Positions 1 to 9,374 of a stretch of 55,244 nt of DNA are shown here, in pieces. Each line of letters starts with the position of its first letter. Within the stretch, counting starts at the first letter, position 1. A program made the translations under genes and the position numbers. The notes under the pieces are model-generated. The model saw nothing but the letters and a program-made list of their open reading frames with translations, was not told where the DNA came from and searched no databases. This DNA comes from Thermovirga sp. (GTDB lineage: Bacteria; Synergistota; Synergistia; Synergistales; Thermovirgaceae): the NCBI RefSeq assembly GCF_017656375.1, contig NZ_JACDOB010000010.1:1-55244 (forward strand), in the 5' to 3' direction.

Positions 1-49
1 AGGCACGCCGCCAGCGTTCGTCCTGAGCCAGGATCAAACTCTCCAAAAA
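1..49 (-). rRNA. rrs: 16S ribosomal RNA, 5' end only
   Basis: Read on the minus strand, positions 41 to 4 give the universal 16S 5' region (GAGTTTGATCCTGGCTCAG, then GACGAACGCTGGCGGCG). The gene runs off the left edge, so only about the first 49 bases are present. The 5' boundary is placed by analogy with E. coli, where GAGTTTGATC starts at base 9, and may be off by a few bases. A promoter lies about 90 bases upstream. The fragment is too short for a taxonomic assignment. Confidence 0.93.
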
Positions 50-110
50 AATCTTGGCTTTAACTACACAAACTAGACATTGTGCACCGTATTCTATTGA
101 CAAGGTTCAT

Positions 111-133
111 GCCATCGCTAAACTAGCGACGGC
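111..133 (-). other. Stem-loop at the start of the rRNA leader transcript
   Basis: The arms at 111-119 and 125-133 are 9-base inverted repeats with a single G-U pair. On the minus strand the hairpin begins about 5 bases after the -10 box at 138-143, so the rRNA precursor would begin with, or almost with, this stem. It could protect the 5' end, act in processing or play a part in antitermination. The sequence shows only the structure. Confidence 0.5.
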
Positions 134-137
134 GATG

Positions 138-166
138 AATATACCATGCCTTTCATCTTTGTGCAA
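138..166 (-). promoter_or_regulatory. rRNA operon promoter
   Basis: On the minus strand there is TTGCAC (166-161), a 17-base spacer, and TATATT (143-138), a good sigma-70-type match pointing into the 16S gene. It lies about 90 bases upstream of the 16S 5' end, in the short gap before the divergent penicillin-binding protein gene. Confidence 0.75.
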
Positions 167-317
167 CCCCTAATTTAAATGAGCTTTGCATGTAATTCAT
201 CTTAGCTGTTCCCCCTCTGGCGTTTTTCTGGTATCCTTTCTTGTTGTTTTAGTGTTTTGTTTACTTTATTATCGTTATTATCGTCAACCCGGCTCTTATC
301 AGCCAAGGAGGATCTTA

Positions 318-2648
318 ATGTCTAAAAATATGTCTAAAAATAAAAAATCTAAGAAAAATCGTTCTGTATTAGGAACTATTGCTTCTTTTCTGCTACTAGT
401 AATCTTATTTGGTGCAGCAGCCGCTGCAGTAGCTGGCTCTTTATACATAAGAGAGCTATCAGCATCTCTACCCACGGTCGAGGAAATAGCAAGGTATGAA
501 CCGGACCTTTCTACCATAGTCTATGACCGTCACAATCGGATTATCACAAGACTCTTCAGACAGAATCGTACGTGGGTTAATCTTGATGATATTCCTCTCG
601 TCATGAGAAATGCCGTCATCGCAGCGGAAGACAGCGAATTTTACAAGCATAGGGGCGTTGATTTAAGTGCCATTTTAAGGGCCTTCTGGAAAAACTTCAC
701 CAGCGGGCGAGTAGAACAAGGAGCAAGCACCATTACTCAACAACTTGCTCGCAATATGTTTCTGACCCATGAAAAAACGTTGGAACGGAAAATAAAGGAA
801 GCCATTCTAGCAATGCGCCTAGAAAAGATTTTTTCCAAGGAAAAAATTCTAGAAATGTATTTAAATGTAATTTATTACGGCCATGGAGCATGGGGGCTTT
901 ATTCTGCGTGCCAGTTGTATTTCAACAAAGAACCCAAGGACTTAACTTTATCCGAGGCATCCTTGCTGGCCGGCATAATAAAGGCTCCAGAGTACTACAC
1001 TCCCATAAGACATCCAGATAGGGCTGCCATAAGACAGGCATATGTCTTAAGGCGCATGGTGGAACTAGGAATGATAAATCAAAAGGAGGCAGACGCGGCT
1101 AAAAAAATTCACATCAACTTCCATAGTCTCAAAAAACCTTCTTTAATGTTTGACAACGCACCATATTTTGTTTCCTACATCCTTTTCGATCATCTATTAC
1201 CCAAATATGGAAGCGACTTGGTCTACAGAGGAGGTCTCAGAATATACACTACCATTGATCTGGATATCCAGCATGCTGCAGAAGAAAGCATACAGGGCCT
1301 CAAAAGTGAAGGGGCTATTGTTGCATTAGATCCCTACACAGGAGAAATACTTGCCCTAGTGGGAGGCAAGGACTTCAAAAAAAGCAAATTCAACAGGGCA
1401 ACTCAAGCATACAGACAACCAGGTTCAGCCTTTAAGCCTTTTCTTTATGCAGCTGCTTTAGAAAAAGGGCTAAGGCCCGTAGACCACATCTTTGATGCAC
1501 CCATATCATTTGATAACGGCATTGATGAAAATGGCGAAGAAAACATTTGGTCACCAGGTAACTACGGGGGAAAGTATCACGGAGAGGTGACGATCCTTGA
1601 AGCCCTGGTTCACTCTTACAATACAGTAGCAGTAAGGGTTGGACAAATAACAGGTATCCAAAATATCATTAACGTCGCAAGAGATGCAGGATTCACATCA
1701 CCCCACCTCCCCGCAGACTTATCAATCACACTCGGCTCCGCAAGTATCACGCCCCTTGAATTGGCAGCAGCATACTGCGTATTCGCAAACGATGGCTTTA
1801 GAGTTCAACCTTTTGGCATAAAAAAGGTCACTACAGCAGCAGGAGAAGTTCTCGAAAGTTTTGAACCTTTAAAATTCCAGGCTCTTCCTCCAGAAATAGC
1901 AACAAGTATAAGATCCCTAATGGAGGAAGTTGTAAGGTCAGGAACAGGAAAACGCGCAGCGATAGAAGGCTACGAAGTATTTGGGAAAACAGGAACTACC
2001 AACGAATACAGTGATGCGTGGTTTGCCGGAGGAATTCCCAATATGGTATCCGTCGTCTACGCAGGAAATGACGACCACACCAGTCTGGGCAGGCCAGGAA
2101 CTGGAGGTGCCGTAGCGGCTCCAGTCTGGAAAAACTTCGTATCAAAAGCAAAAGAATATCTGCCTAAAGATGTATCCTTCTCTGATACATCCACATATAA
2201 CGTAACTGAAGTGGACATTTGTAAAGAAACCGGCTTCTTAGCGGGACATTCATGCCCAAGCACAAAAATCATTCTTCCTGCAGGCACTGCACCTGAGACG
2301 ACATGCCCCATCCATGGTGAAGGAACATGGAACCTTGCAGCTTCGGATCCTAACGCTCCTAAGCTTTTGCTTTCTCCTAACGATCAAGAAGTCTTAGGAG
2401 TTACAGTTGCGTCTGTGCCAATCTACAGCATAAATCCACCTGAGATAGAAGGGCAACAGCTCGTAGTGTCACCACTTCAAACCCAAGAACCCCTTGTTGA
2501 GGTCAAACGGAAGCAAAAAGAACCCAGCAAAAAGGTCAAGGCCCCTTTACCCAAACAGAAACAAAAACTGCCAAAAGAGAGGTCTCCAGAAGAAGTAGAA
2601 AAGCGTTTCAGAGAACTACTTAAACAATATGGAATTACTGATGAGTAG
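318..2648 (+). CDS. Class A penicillin-binding protein (PBP1A family)
   Basis: Bifunctional peptidoglycan synthase of about 776 residues that polymerises and crosslinks glycan strands on the outer face of the inner membrane. A short Lys-rich cytoplasmic start is followed by one membrane anchor at roughly residues 18-40. Next come the GT51 glycosyltransferase motifs (AAEDSEFYKHRG, EQGASTITQQLARN) and a transpeptidase domain with the active-site SxxK (PGSAFKPF), SYN and KTGTT motifs. The C-terminal tail is rich in Lys and Pro. The ATG at 318 is chosen because AAGGAGG lies 7 bases upstream (305-311); the frame is open back to a TTG at 186, but nothing supports starting there. The gene stands alone on the plus strand and its last 14 bases overlap the 3' end of the convergent dgt-like gene. 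Family membership is certain; whether to call it mrcA/ponA is not settled by sequence alone. Confidence 0.95.
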   Translation: MSKNMSKNKKSKKNRSVLGTIASFLLLVILFGAAAAAVAGSLYIRELSASLPTVEEIARYEPDLSTIVYDRHNRIITRLFRQNRTWVNLDDIPLVMRNAVIAAEDSEFYKHRGVDLSAILRAFWKNFTSGRVEQGASTITQQLARNMFLTHEKTLERKIKEAILAMRLEKIFSKEKILEMYLNVIYYGHGAWGLYSACQLYFNKEPKDLTLSEASLLAGIIKAPEYYTPIRHPDRAAIRQAYVLRRMVELGMINQKEADAAKKIHINFHSLKKPSLMFDNAPYFVSYILFDHLLPKYGSDLVYRGGLRIYTTIDLDIQHAAEESIQGLKSEGAIVALDPYTGEILALVGGKDFKKSKFNRATQAYRQPGSAFKPFLYAAALEKGLRPVDHIFDAPISFDNGIDENGEENIWSPGNYGGKYHGEVTILEALVHSYNTVAVRVGQITGIQNIINVARDAGFTSPHLPADLSITLGSASITPLELAAAYCVFANDGFRVQPFGIKKVTTAAGEVLESFEPLKFQALPPEIATSIRSLMEEVVRSGTGKRAAIEGYEVFGKTGTTNEYSDAWFAGGIPNMVSVVYAGNDDHTSLGRPGTGGAVAAPVWKNFVSKAKEYLPKDVSFSDTSTYNVTEVDICKETGFLAGHSCPSTKIILPAGTAPETTCPIHGEGTWNLAASDPNAPKLLLSPNDQEVLGVTVASVPIYSINPPEIEGQQLVVSPLQTQEPLVEVKRKQKEPSKKVKAPLPKQKQKLPKERSPEEVEKRFRELLKQYGITDE

Positions 2649-3702
2649 AGAATAAATCATTGAAAGGATCATGAGGCCATGGCGCTGGAAGCGCTATCCT
2701 CTTAAAGAGCAACATAGCGTATCTGTCTGTCATGCCTGAAATAAAATCAATCACTGACTGTACGCGGTCAGAGGTGTATTTCTCAGGTATAAAATGAGGG
2801 TTTTCCATAAAAAAATTGAACAAAGTGCTAATTAGATGTTCTACCTTCGGCTCCTCCTCAGAAGCCCTCTTAGCAATATACACATTTTTGTAGAGAAACG
2901 CTCTTAGAGCTTCCACCGCCTCCAAGATTCTTTCGCTCATACCTATCCCATCTGGGCCACTATTATCTATAATATCCTTTACTATGGTCCCTATCCTTTT
3001 GCTATGCCTGTCGCCCAAAGTCTCCGTTACAATAAACGGCAGGTCATCAACTGTTACCATTCCCGCGCGCAAAGCATCATCAAGGTCGTGGTTTAAATAA
3101 GCCACAGAATCTGCCACTCGCACTACCCACCCTTCGAGGGTCATAGGAATATCACTATAAAAACCGTACCTTACATTGATTTGCCCTTTCGAATGCTTCA
3201 ATATGCCGTCTCTGACCTCTTCGGTCAAATTAAGCCCTAAGCCATCCTTTTCCAGCACATCCACTACTCTCAGGCTCTGCTTTGCGTGTGAAAAACCTTC
3301 CTTGCCATGTAATTTAGCCAGTTTATTGAGAACTCTTTCTCCCATATGCCCAAAAGGCGTATGCCCTAGGTCATGCCCCAGTGCTATAGCTTCCACCAAA
3401 TCTTCATTAAGGGAAAGGGCTCTCGCTATCACGCGAGATATTTGGCTGACCTCTAAGGTATGAGTTAAACGGGTTCTATAATGATCTCCCTCCGGCAAAA
3501 GCAATACCTGTGTTTTGTGCTTTAGCCTTCTAAAAGCTTTGCTATGAACAATTCTGTCTCTGTCTCTTTGAAAACAAGTCCTGATAGGACAAGGCTCCTC
3601 AGGCTTACACCTCCCCTTACTCATACGGCTTCTAGTTGCCCAAGGTGCCAACATATTATCTTCCTTAACTTCGTACTGCTCCCTTGCCGTTTTATCTTCC
3701 AT
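2635..3702 (-). CDS. dgt: dGTP triphosphohydrolase-like HD protein
   Basis: A 355-residue HD-domain protein of the deoxyguanosinetriphosphate triphosphohydrolase-like family, which hydrolyses dNTPs to the nucleoside and triphosphate. Family marks are the N-terminal RDRDRIVHSKAFRRLKHKTQV segment, RTRLTHTLEVSQI carrying the first metal His, and the HD pair in GHDLGHTPFGHMGE. The length fits the shorter non-E. coli subfamily. An SD (GGAGG) lies 8 bases upstream of the ATG. It is the last gene of the minus-strand block, separated from ppdK by a terminator-like hairpin whose T-run ends just before this SD. Its 3' end overlaps the convergent penicillin-binding protein gene. The exact dNTP preference cannot be read from the sequence. 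Confidence 0.92.
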   Translation of the reverse strand: MEDKTAREQYEVKEDNMLAPWATRSRMSKGRCKPEEPCPIRTCFQRDRDRIVHSKAFRRLKHKTQVLLLPEGDHYRTRLTHTLEVSQISRVIARALSLNEDLVEAIALGHDLGHTPFGHMGERVLNKLAKLHGKEGFSHAKQSLRVVDVLEKDGLGLNLTEEVRDGILKHSKGQINVRYGFYSDIPMTLEGWVVRVADSVAYLNHDLDDALRAGMVTVDDLPFIVTETLGDRHSKRIGTIVKDIIDNSGPDGIGMSERILEAVEALRAFLYKNVYIAKRASEEEPKVEHLISTLFNFFMENPHFIPEKYTSDRVQSVIDFISGMTDRYAMLLFKRIALPAPWPHDPFNDLFSTHQ

Positions 3703-3716
3703 ATAGGTTCCTCCAG

Positions 3717-3761
3717 ATAAAACAACATGGCTAACAGAGACATTGATCCCTGCTAGCCATG
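3717..3761 (-). terminator. Terminator-like hairpin after ppdK
   Basis: Imperfect 12-base arms at 3726-3737 and 3750-3761 (one mismatch) are followed on the minus strand by TTGTTTTAT. It sits between the ppdK stop and the dgt SD, so it would end most ppdK transcripts or attenuate read-through into dgt. Confidence 0.6.
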
Positions 3762-3773
3762 TATGGGTTACTC

Positions 3774-6425
3774 TTATTCTATAATTCCCAATGCTGCATG
3801 AGCAGCAGCCAAACGAGCTACAGGCACTCTAAAGGGAGAACAGCTCACGTACGCCAGTTCCAGCTTATGGCAGAAGGCTATACTTTTGGGATTTCCACCG
3901 TGTTCGCCGCATATGCCGATTTTTATATCTTCCCTCTGTTTTCTCCCATCATGGACAGCTATCGTCATGAGACGGCCTACACCTTCCCTATCAAGAACAT
4001 GGAAGGGATTCTCTGGAAGCACCCCATCAGTTATATACTGGGCCAGGAACTTGCCTTCAGCGTCATCCCTTGAGTAGCCGAAGGTCGTTTGCGTGAGGTC
4101 ATTTGTCCCAAAGCTGAAGAATTCAGCATACTCGGCAATCTCTCTCGCAACTAACGCAGCCCGAGGCACTTCAATCATTGTTCCAACTGCAAAATCAACT
4201 TCTATGTTCTCTTTTTCAAAAACCTCTTCAGATACCCTTTCTACCATCTGCTTCAGCCGTTTCATTTCTTCCTTGGTACCAACAAGGGGCATCATTATCT
4301 GAGGTTTGACATCTTTCCCTCTGGCTTTAAGCTCACATGCTGCTTCCAAAATGGCGTGTATCTGCATCTCATATATTTCAGGGAATATCATTCCTAGGCG
4401 ACATCCCCTAAAACCTAACATTGGATTGCTTTCCTTCAAAGCTAAGACCCTACTTAATGTTTTCTTGTACTTTCTATATTCCTCCGTATTTTCTTTGCCT
4501 TCTTTTTCCAACTCCTCAAGCTTCAAGTTTAATTCGTGCTCCTTAGGCAAAAATTCGTGTAATGGGGGATCTAGAAGTCTAATTGTCACAGGAAGTCCTT
4601 CCATAGCCTCAAAGATACCTCTAAAATCCTTCGATTGCATTACTTTAAGTTTACCAAGGGCTTCCTTTCTAGCTTGTAAGGTTTCTGCCACTATCATTTC
4701 CTGCATTACTGGCAACCTGTCTGTTTCCATGAACATATGCTCCGTCCTGCAAAGCCCAATGCCCTTAGCTCCAAAATCCCTTGCCCTGCGCGCATCTTGA
4801 GGGGTATCAGCATTGGCCCATACCTGGAGTTTTGCCACCTTATCGGCTAATTCCAGCAACTTTCTAAAATCTCCCGAGAAGGAAGGTTGAACCAGATTAA
4901 CCTCACCTAAGATAACCTCTCCTTTACTACCATCTATGGTGATAATATCTCCCTCCTTCACAACCTTACCGTTTACGACAAACTCCTTGCGCTCTGCAGA
5001 AATTTCCAAAGCCTCACATCCAGAAACACAGGGTTTGCCCAAGCCTCTTGCCACCACCGCGGCATGACTGGTCATACCTCCCCTACTGGTCAAAACGCCC
5101 TGCGCTGCAAAAAGGCCGTGAATATCATCCGGCGTTGTCTCTGGACGCACCAATATAACTTTTTCACCCGAATTACCAAGTCTTTCTGCATAATCAGCGT
5201 CAAATACCACCTTACCCACAGCAGCACCTGGAGAGGCGGGAAGCCCCTTAGCTATAGGCTCATAACTGGCCTCAGGATCTATCTGTTTGTGTAAAAGCTG
5301 TTCTACCTGTTCAGGGTTGACTCGTGACACGGCCTCTTCTAAACTTATCAAGCCCTCTTCATACATATCCACTGCTATCTTCACTGCTGCACGAGCGGTT
5401 CTCTTACCGCTTCTTGTCTGCAAAATATAGAGTTTCCCTCTTTCTATGGTAAACTCAATATCTTGTACATCTTTATAGTGTCTTTCTAGCAACTCTGCAG
5501 TATCAACCAACTCATTAAAGGCCAAAGGAAGCTCCTTCTCCAAATCTTTTATAGGTAACGGAGTCCTTATACCCGCTACGACATCTTCGCCCTGAGCGTT
5601 TATCAAAAACTCTCCATAAAGCTTCTTTTCTCCTGTAGATGGGTTCCTTGTAAAACACACTCCTGTACCACAATCGTTCCCCAAGTTTCCGAAAACCATC
5701 GTAACTACGTTAACGGCTGTGCCTAAGTCGTCTGGAATTTTATTGATTTTTCTATAGGTTTTCGCTCTAGGAGTATTCCAGCTGTTGAATACAGCGATAA
5801 TCGCCATCCTTAGTTGTTCCCACACATCACAGGGGAAAGGAAAACCTTTCTCCTGCAACACTATAGCTTTATATTTGTCGATAATTTTGCTAAGGCCTTC
5901 AGGAGATATCTGATAATCGAATTCAACATTCAATTCTCTCTTGACCTGAATGAGAACGTTCTCAAAGTAACTAACATCAATACCTAAAACAACATCGCCA
6001 AACATTTGAATGAACCGTCTGTAGCTATCCAGCGCGAACCTTTCATCCTTGGACTCTGCCGCAAGCATCTTGACAGTTTCGTCGTTCAACCCCAGGTTCA
6101 AAATAGTGTCCATCATTCCAGGCATGGAAATAGCAGCACCAGAACGAACTGAAACCAAAAGGGGGTTTTCACCACCAAAATTCTTTCCCGTTTTCTTTTC
6201 AAGTTCCCGTACAGCCGATGTAACATCTTCCCAAATCCCACTCAAAAACTGTTCCTGCCTATCTAAGAATTCAAGGCAAGCCTCTGTAGTAATAGTAAAA
6301 CCAGGAGGTACAGGAAGACCTATCCTGGTCATTTCAGCCAGGTTAGCACCTTTTCCCCCCAAAAGATCTTTCATCTCAGCCTTGCCCTCTTCAAACATGT
6401 AAATATATTTCTTACCAGCCCTCAT
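3774..6425 (-). CDS. ppdK: Pyruvate, phosphate dikinase
   Basis: Reversible pyruvate + ATP + Pi to PEP + AMP + PPi, a cytoplasmic enzyme of 883 residues (usual length about 875-900). The N-terminal ATP-grasp domain opens with LLGGKGANLAEM and carries SVRSGAAISMPGMMDT. The swivelling phosphohistidine domain has GGMTSHAAVVARG near residue 455, where His is the phospho carrier and the Thr two residues before it is the known regulatory site. The C-terminal PEP/pyruvate barrel has FGTNDLTQTTFG and the catalytic Cys in GICGEHGG. GGAGGAGG precedes the ATG. The regulator gene lies immediately upstream in the same direction (32-base gap), so the enzyme and its Thr kinase/phosphorylase are probably co-transcribed. 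In anaerobes this enzyme often works as a PPi-linked glycolytic step. Confidence 0.98.
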   Translation of the reverse strand: MRAGKKYIYMFEEGKAEMKDLLGGKGANLAEMTRIGLPVPPGFTITTEACLEFLDRQEQFLSGIWEDVTSAVRELEKKTGKNFGGENPLLVSVRSGAAISMPGMMDTILNLGLNDETVKMLAAESKDERFALDSYRRFIQMFGDVVLGIDVSYFENVLIQVKRELNVEFDYQISPEGLSKIIDKYKAIVLQEKGFPFPCDVWEQLRMAIIAVFNSWNTPRAKTYRKINKIPDDLGTAVNVVTMVFGNLGNDCGTGVCFTRNPSTGEKKLYGEFLINAQGEDVVAGIRTPLPIKDLEKELPLAFNELVDTAELLERHYKDVQDIEFTIERGKLYILQTRSGKRTARAAVKIAVDMYEEGLISLEEAVSRVNPEQVEQLLHKQIDPEASYEPIAKGLPASPGAAVGKVVFDADYAERLGNSGEKVILVRPETTPDDIHGLFAAQGVLTSRGGMTSHAAVVARGLGKPCVSGCEALEISAERKEFVVNGKVVKEGDIITIDGSKGEVILGEVNLVQPSFSGDFRKLLELADKVAKLQVWANADTPQDARRARDFGAKGIGLCRTEHMFMETDRLPVMQEMIVAETLQARKEALGKLKVMQSKDFRGIFEAMEGLPVTIRLLDPPLHEFLPKEHELNLKLEELEKEGKENTEEYRKYKKTLSRVLALKESNPMLGFRGCRLGMIFPEIYEMQIHAILEAACELKARGKDVKPQIMMPLVGTKEEMKRLKQMVERVSEEVFEKENIEVDFAVGTMIEVPRAALVAREIAEYAEFFSFGTNDLTQTTFGYSRDDAEGKFLAQYITDGVLPENPFHVLDREGVGRLMTIAVHDGRKQREDIKIGICGEHGGNPKSIAFCHKLELAYVSCSPFRVPVARLAAAHAALGIIE

Positions 6426-6457
6426 AATAAATGCCTCCTCCCCAGGAATAGCTACAG

Positions 6458-7258
6458 CTACCCCCGTAAATAATCAAGGATTTCTTGAGCTGTCTCTTCG
6501 ATGGCTCTATTCGTAACGTCCAACATCTTACATCCAATGCGCCTCATGACTTTTCTCGCAAACGACAACTCCTCCTCAACCCTTTCCCACTGAGCATATG
6601 TAGATACGTCAGCATCAAGGCCCAATAGGCGAAGCCGTTCTCTTCTTATATTAACCAGCTTCTCTGGCTGCACCATCAAACCAAAAACTTTCTCTGAAGG
6701 AACCTCAAAAAGCTGTTTTGGTGGCTCAATTTCTGGAACCAAAGGTATATTAGCCACCATAAACCCTCTATGTGCCAAATACATACATAAAGGAGTCTTA
6801 CTCGTCCTAGAAACCCCGATTATAACGACATCTGCGTTAAGAAGTTCCTCTGGGCACCTCCCATCGTCACATTTTATTGCAAATTCTATGGCCTTAACTC
6901 TCCTAAAATACTCCTCATCCATCCTCCTTAATAAACCAGGAGTCTCCAACGGAGCATGGCCGATGCGCTTCTGCAATGCATCCAAAACTGGCCCTAAAAT
7001 ATCAATTATATCCAACCCTTTTATGTTGGCTTCTTCAACAAACCACCTTCTCAATTCATGATCCACCAAGGTGCAGACTATTATGGCCTCCACTTTTTCC
7101 GCTTCTTCTATGACTTCTTCTGCTCTATCTCTATTATTTATATAACGAAATCTCTTAAGTCTAATAGAATCCGAAGCAAACTGACTCGAAGCAGCTCTAG
7201 CTACGTGTTCGGCCGTTTCTCCTGTGAAATCTGACACCACGAAAATTGTAGTCTCCAT
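6458..7258 (-). CDS. PPDK regulatory protein (bifunctional kinase/pyrophosphorylase, DUF299)
   Basis: A 266-residue member of the PpsR/RP1 family. These proteins inactivate PPDK or PEP synthase by ADP-dependent phosphorylation of the Thr next to the catalytic His and reactivate it by Pi-dependent dephosphorylation. Visible marks are the N-terminal VVSDFTGETAEHVARA, the P-loop-like GVSRTSKTPLCMYLAHRG near the middle, and the family segment ANIPLVPEI. It lies just upstream of ppdK in the same operon, and PpdK carries the expected T-x-H target, so PPDK rather than PEP synthase is the likely partner. The ATG start gives the standard family N-terminus. Confidence 0.95.
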   Translation of the reverse strand: METTIFVVSDFTGETAEHVARAASSQFASDSIRLKRFRYINNRDRAEEVIEEAEKVEAIIVCTLVDHELRRWFVEEANIKGLDIIDILGPVLDALQKRIGHAPLETPGLLRRMDEEYFRRVKAIEFAIKCDDGRCPEELLNADVVIIGVSRTSKTPLCMYLAHRGFMVANIPLVPEIEPPKQLFEVPSEKVFGLMVQPEKLVNIRRERLRLLGLDADVSTYAQWERVEEELSFARKVMRRIGCKMLDVTNRAIEETAQEILDYLRG

Positions 7259-7298
7259 ACAAGAACATCCTTTCGTCTTATGCCTTCCCCTCCGACTT

Positions 7299-9362
7299 TT
7301 AACCTTTCAGTCTGCTTAAATCCCCAACAGTAGAAAATAAACTTTTTGTCTGTTTCAAAAGTGCCAAGCGATTCTTCCTTATCGCTTCGTCTTGTGCCAT
7401 AACAAGAACGTTATCAAAAAACGCCGACACAAAAGGCTCTAAGCGAGAAAGGATCTTAGTGAGCTCTTCCCAATCATTATGTTCAACAGCGCGAGCTACT
7501 TCATCTTTGATGCCATTTACGCCCTCATATAGCTCTCTTTCTTGAGCTTCAACAAAAAGAGCCTCATTCGGGAATTCGGGCACTTCATCAGCCTTGTCCA
7601 AAATATTATTAACCCGAACCGCTGACGTTACTAACCCTTCAAACCAATCCTTCTTCAGTACTTTAGAAAAGGTCTCTGTAAATCTGTAAGCCTGTAGGGG
7701 GTTAGCCCAAGTAACATCTAAGGCAAGTTCCACTAATTCATGGCCGAACCCTTTCTCTTTCAATTGGAAAAGCAAACGTTGTCGGATAAAATCCAGTACC
7801 TCCGCTATCTGCTCGTCACTCATCTCATGCAAGCCAGCCCCTGCACTAAAAACCTGAATCAGGTCTAAATCTAAGCCCAACCCCCATATTATCTCATTTA
7901 TGCCTCTGGCAGCCCTCCTCAACCCATATGGATCTTGAGAACCTGTAGGCTGAAGTCCAACTTTAAATCCTCCTAATATGGTATCTGCTCTCTCTGCTAA
8001 ACCCACTACTGCTCCCACGACATCCGTAGGCAAAGAATCCCCTACGTATCCTGGCAAATACTGTTCGTACAAAGCAAGGGCAACTCTCTCATGTTCTCCA
8101 CTTTTTTTCGCATATTCCCGACCCATAATACCTCTAAGCTCGGGAAACTCGTAAACCATATTCGTCAAAAGATCTGCCTTGGAAAGATATGCTGCACGTT
8201 CCACAAGGGGTTTCTCTTCTTCCAATCCCAAAAGAGTGCACACATGTGATGCAAGCTCTTTGACTTTGGTCGTCTTATCGTACATAGAACCCAGTTTTTC
8301 CTGATAAACTATATTTTTTAAACCTTCTACCCTGTTCTTCAAAGGCACCTTCAAATCTTCTTTCCAGAAGAATGCAGCATCCGACAACCTGGCTCTAAGT
8401 ACCCTTTCGTTACCCTCTCTTACATTGGCCATGTTAGTGGCTCTATTATTGCTAACACCTATGAAATACGGCTTGAGCTTCCCAGAAGAATCCCTCACGG
8501 GGAAATATCGCTGATGGTGCTTCATCGTGGTAACTAGAACTTCTTCTGGCATCTCAAGAAAAGACTCATCAAAGGTGCCTACAAAAGGTACAGGGTATTC
8601 AACCAGATATAGATTTTCCTCCACCAGCTCTTTGTCTAATTGAGCCTTACCATTTATCTCTTTCTCTAATACAGCAATTCCCATCATCATTTTTTCTTTC
8701 CTCTTCTCAGGATCCACTATTACGTAATTTTCATATAACTTGGAGAAATAATCATCAACTTTTTCTAAATCAAAGGTTTTAGCCCCCATAAACCTATGCC
8801 CCGAAGTCTTTCTATCTGATGTGATGTTACCGTATTTAAAGGACACAACCTCTTCCCCATAAAGAGACAAAATCCACCTAATAGGCCTGGCAAATCTTAT
8901 CATGGAGCTATCCCAATACATGTTTTTAGGAAAGACCAACCTCTTTATTATTTTTTCAAGAATCTCTGGTAAGATTTCTCTTACGTCCTTACCCTCAGTC
9001 CTTCTTACGGCAAAAGCAAAATAGCTCCCTCCTACTTCCCTTTTCTCCAGCTCTTCAACATCTACGCCTTTGCTTTTTGCGAATCCCTTTGCAGCTTTTG
9101 TGGGGTTGCCATACGCGTCAAAAGCTTGTTCCCACGCAGGTCCCTTAAAAGCTTCCACAAAATCTTCCTGTCTTTCACTTAAATCTCTTACATAAATAGT
9201 CAATCTCCGAGGAGTAGCAAAGCTTTGAATACATCCAAACGAAAGCCTCGCCGCACTAAATTCTGTTTTCGCTATCTCTTCTATCTCTTTGACAGCCCAT
9301 GAGACAAATCGAGCTGGTATTTCTTCTGTCCCTATCTCAAACAAAAAATCTTTCGTAATCAT
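7299..9362 (-). CDS. glyS: Glycyl-tRNA synthetase beta subunit
   Basis: A 687-residue beta chain of the heterotetrameric (alpha2beta2) bacterial glycyl-tRNA synthetase, which binds tRNA-Gly. It starts with the family hallmark KDFLFEIGTEEIPARF, has VTTMKHHQRYFPV and YLSKADLLTNMVYEFPELRG (HD-like region), and ends with the anticodon-binding DALR-type domain (VEAQERELYEG ... VMAQDEAIRKNRLALL). Length and ends are standard. It follows glyQ with a 12-base gap, so the two chains are co-expressed. There is no T-box leader in the short gap before glyQ. Confidence 0.98.
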   Translation of the reverse strand: MITKDFLFEIGTEEIPARFVSWAVKEIEEIAKTEFSAARLSFGCIQSFATPRRLTIYVRDLSERQEDFVEAFKGPAWEQAFDAYGNPTKAAKGFAKSKGVDVEELEKREVGGSYFAFAVRRTEGKDVREILPEILEKIIKRLVFPKNMYWDSSMIRFARPIRWILSLYGEEVVSFKYGNITSDRKTSGHRFMGAKTFDLEKVDDYFSKLYENYVIVDPEKRKEKMMMGIAVLEKEINGKAQLDKELVEENLYLVEYPVPFVGTFDESFLEMPEEVLVTTMKHHQRYFPVRDSSGKLKPYFIGVSNNRATNMANVREGNERVLRARLSDAAFFWKEDLKVPLKNRVEGLKNIVYQEKLGSMYDKTTKVKELASHVCTLLGLEEEKPLVERAAYLSKADLLTNMVYEFPELRGIMGREYAKKSGEHERVALALYEQYLPGYVGDSLPTDVVGAVVGLAERADTILGGFKVGLQPTGSQDPYGLRRAARGINEIIWGLGLDLDLIQVFSAGAGLHEMSDEQIAEVLDFIRQRLLFQLKEKGFGHELVELALDVTWANPLQAYRFTETFSKVLKKDWFEGLVTSAVRVNNILDKADEVPEFPNEALFVEAQERELYEGVNGIKDEVARAVEHNDWEELTKILSRLEPFVSAFFDNVLVMAQDEAIRKNRLALLKQTKSLFSTVGDLSRLKG

Positions 9363-9374
9363 CTTAGCGCCTCC

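Noticed and set aside
186-317. Upstream TTG extension of the penicillin-binding protein
   Set aside because: The added 44 residues lack an SD and would put a second hydrophobic segment before the normal start; the ATG at 318 has a strong SD.
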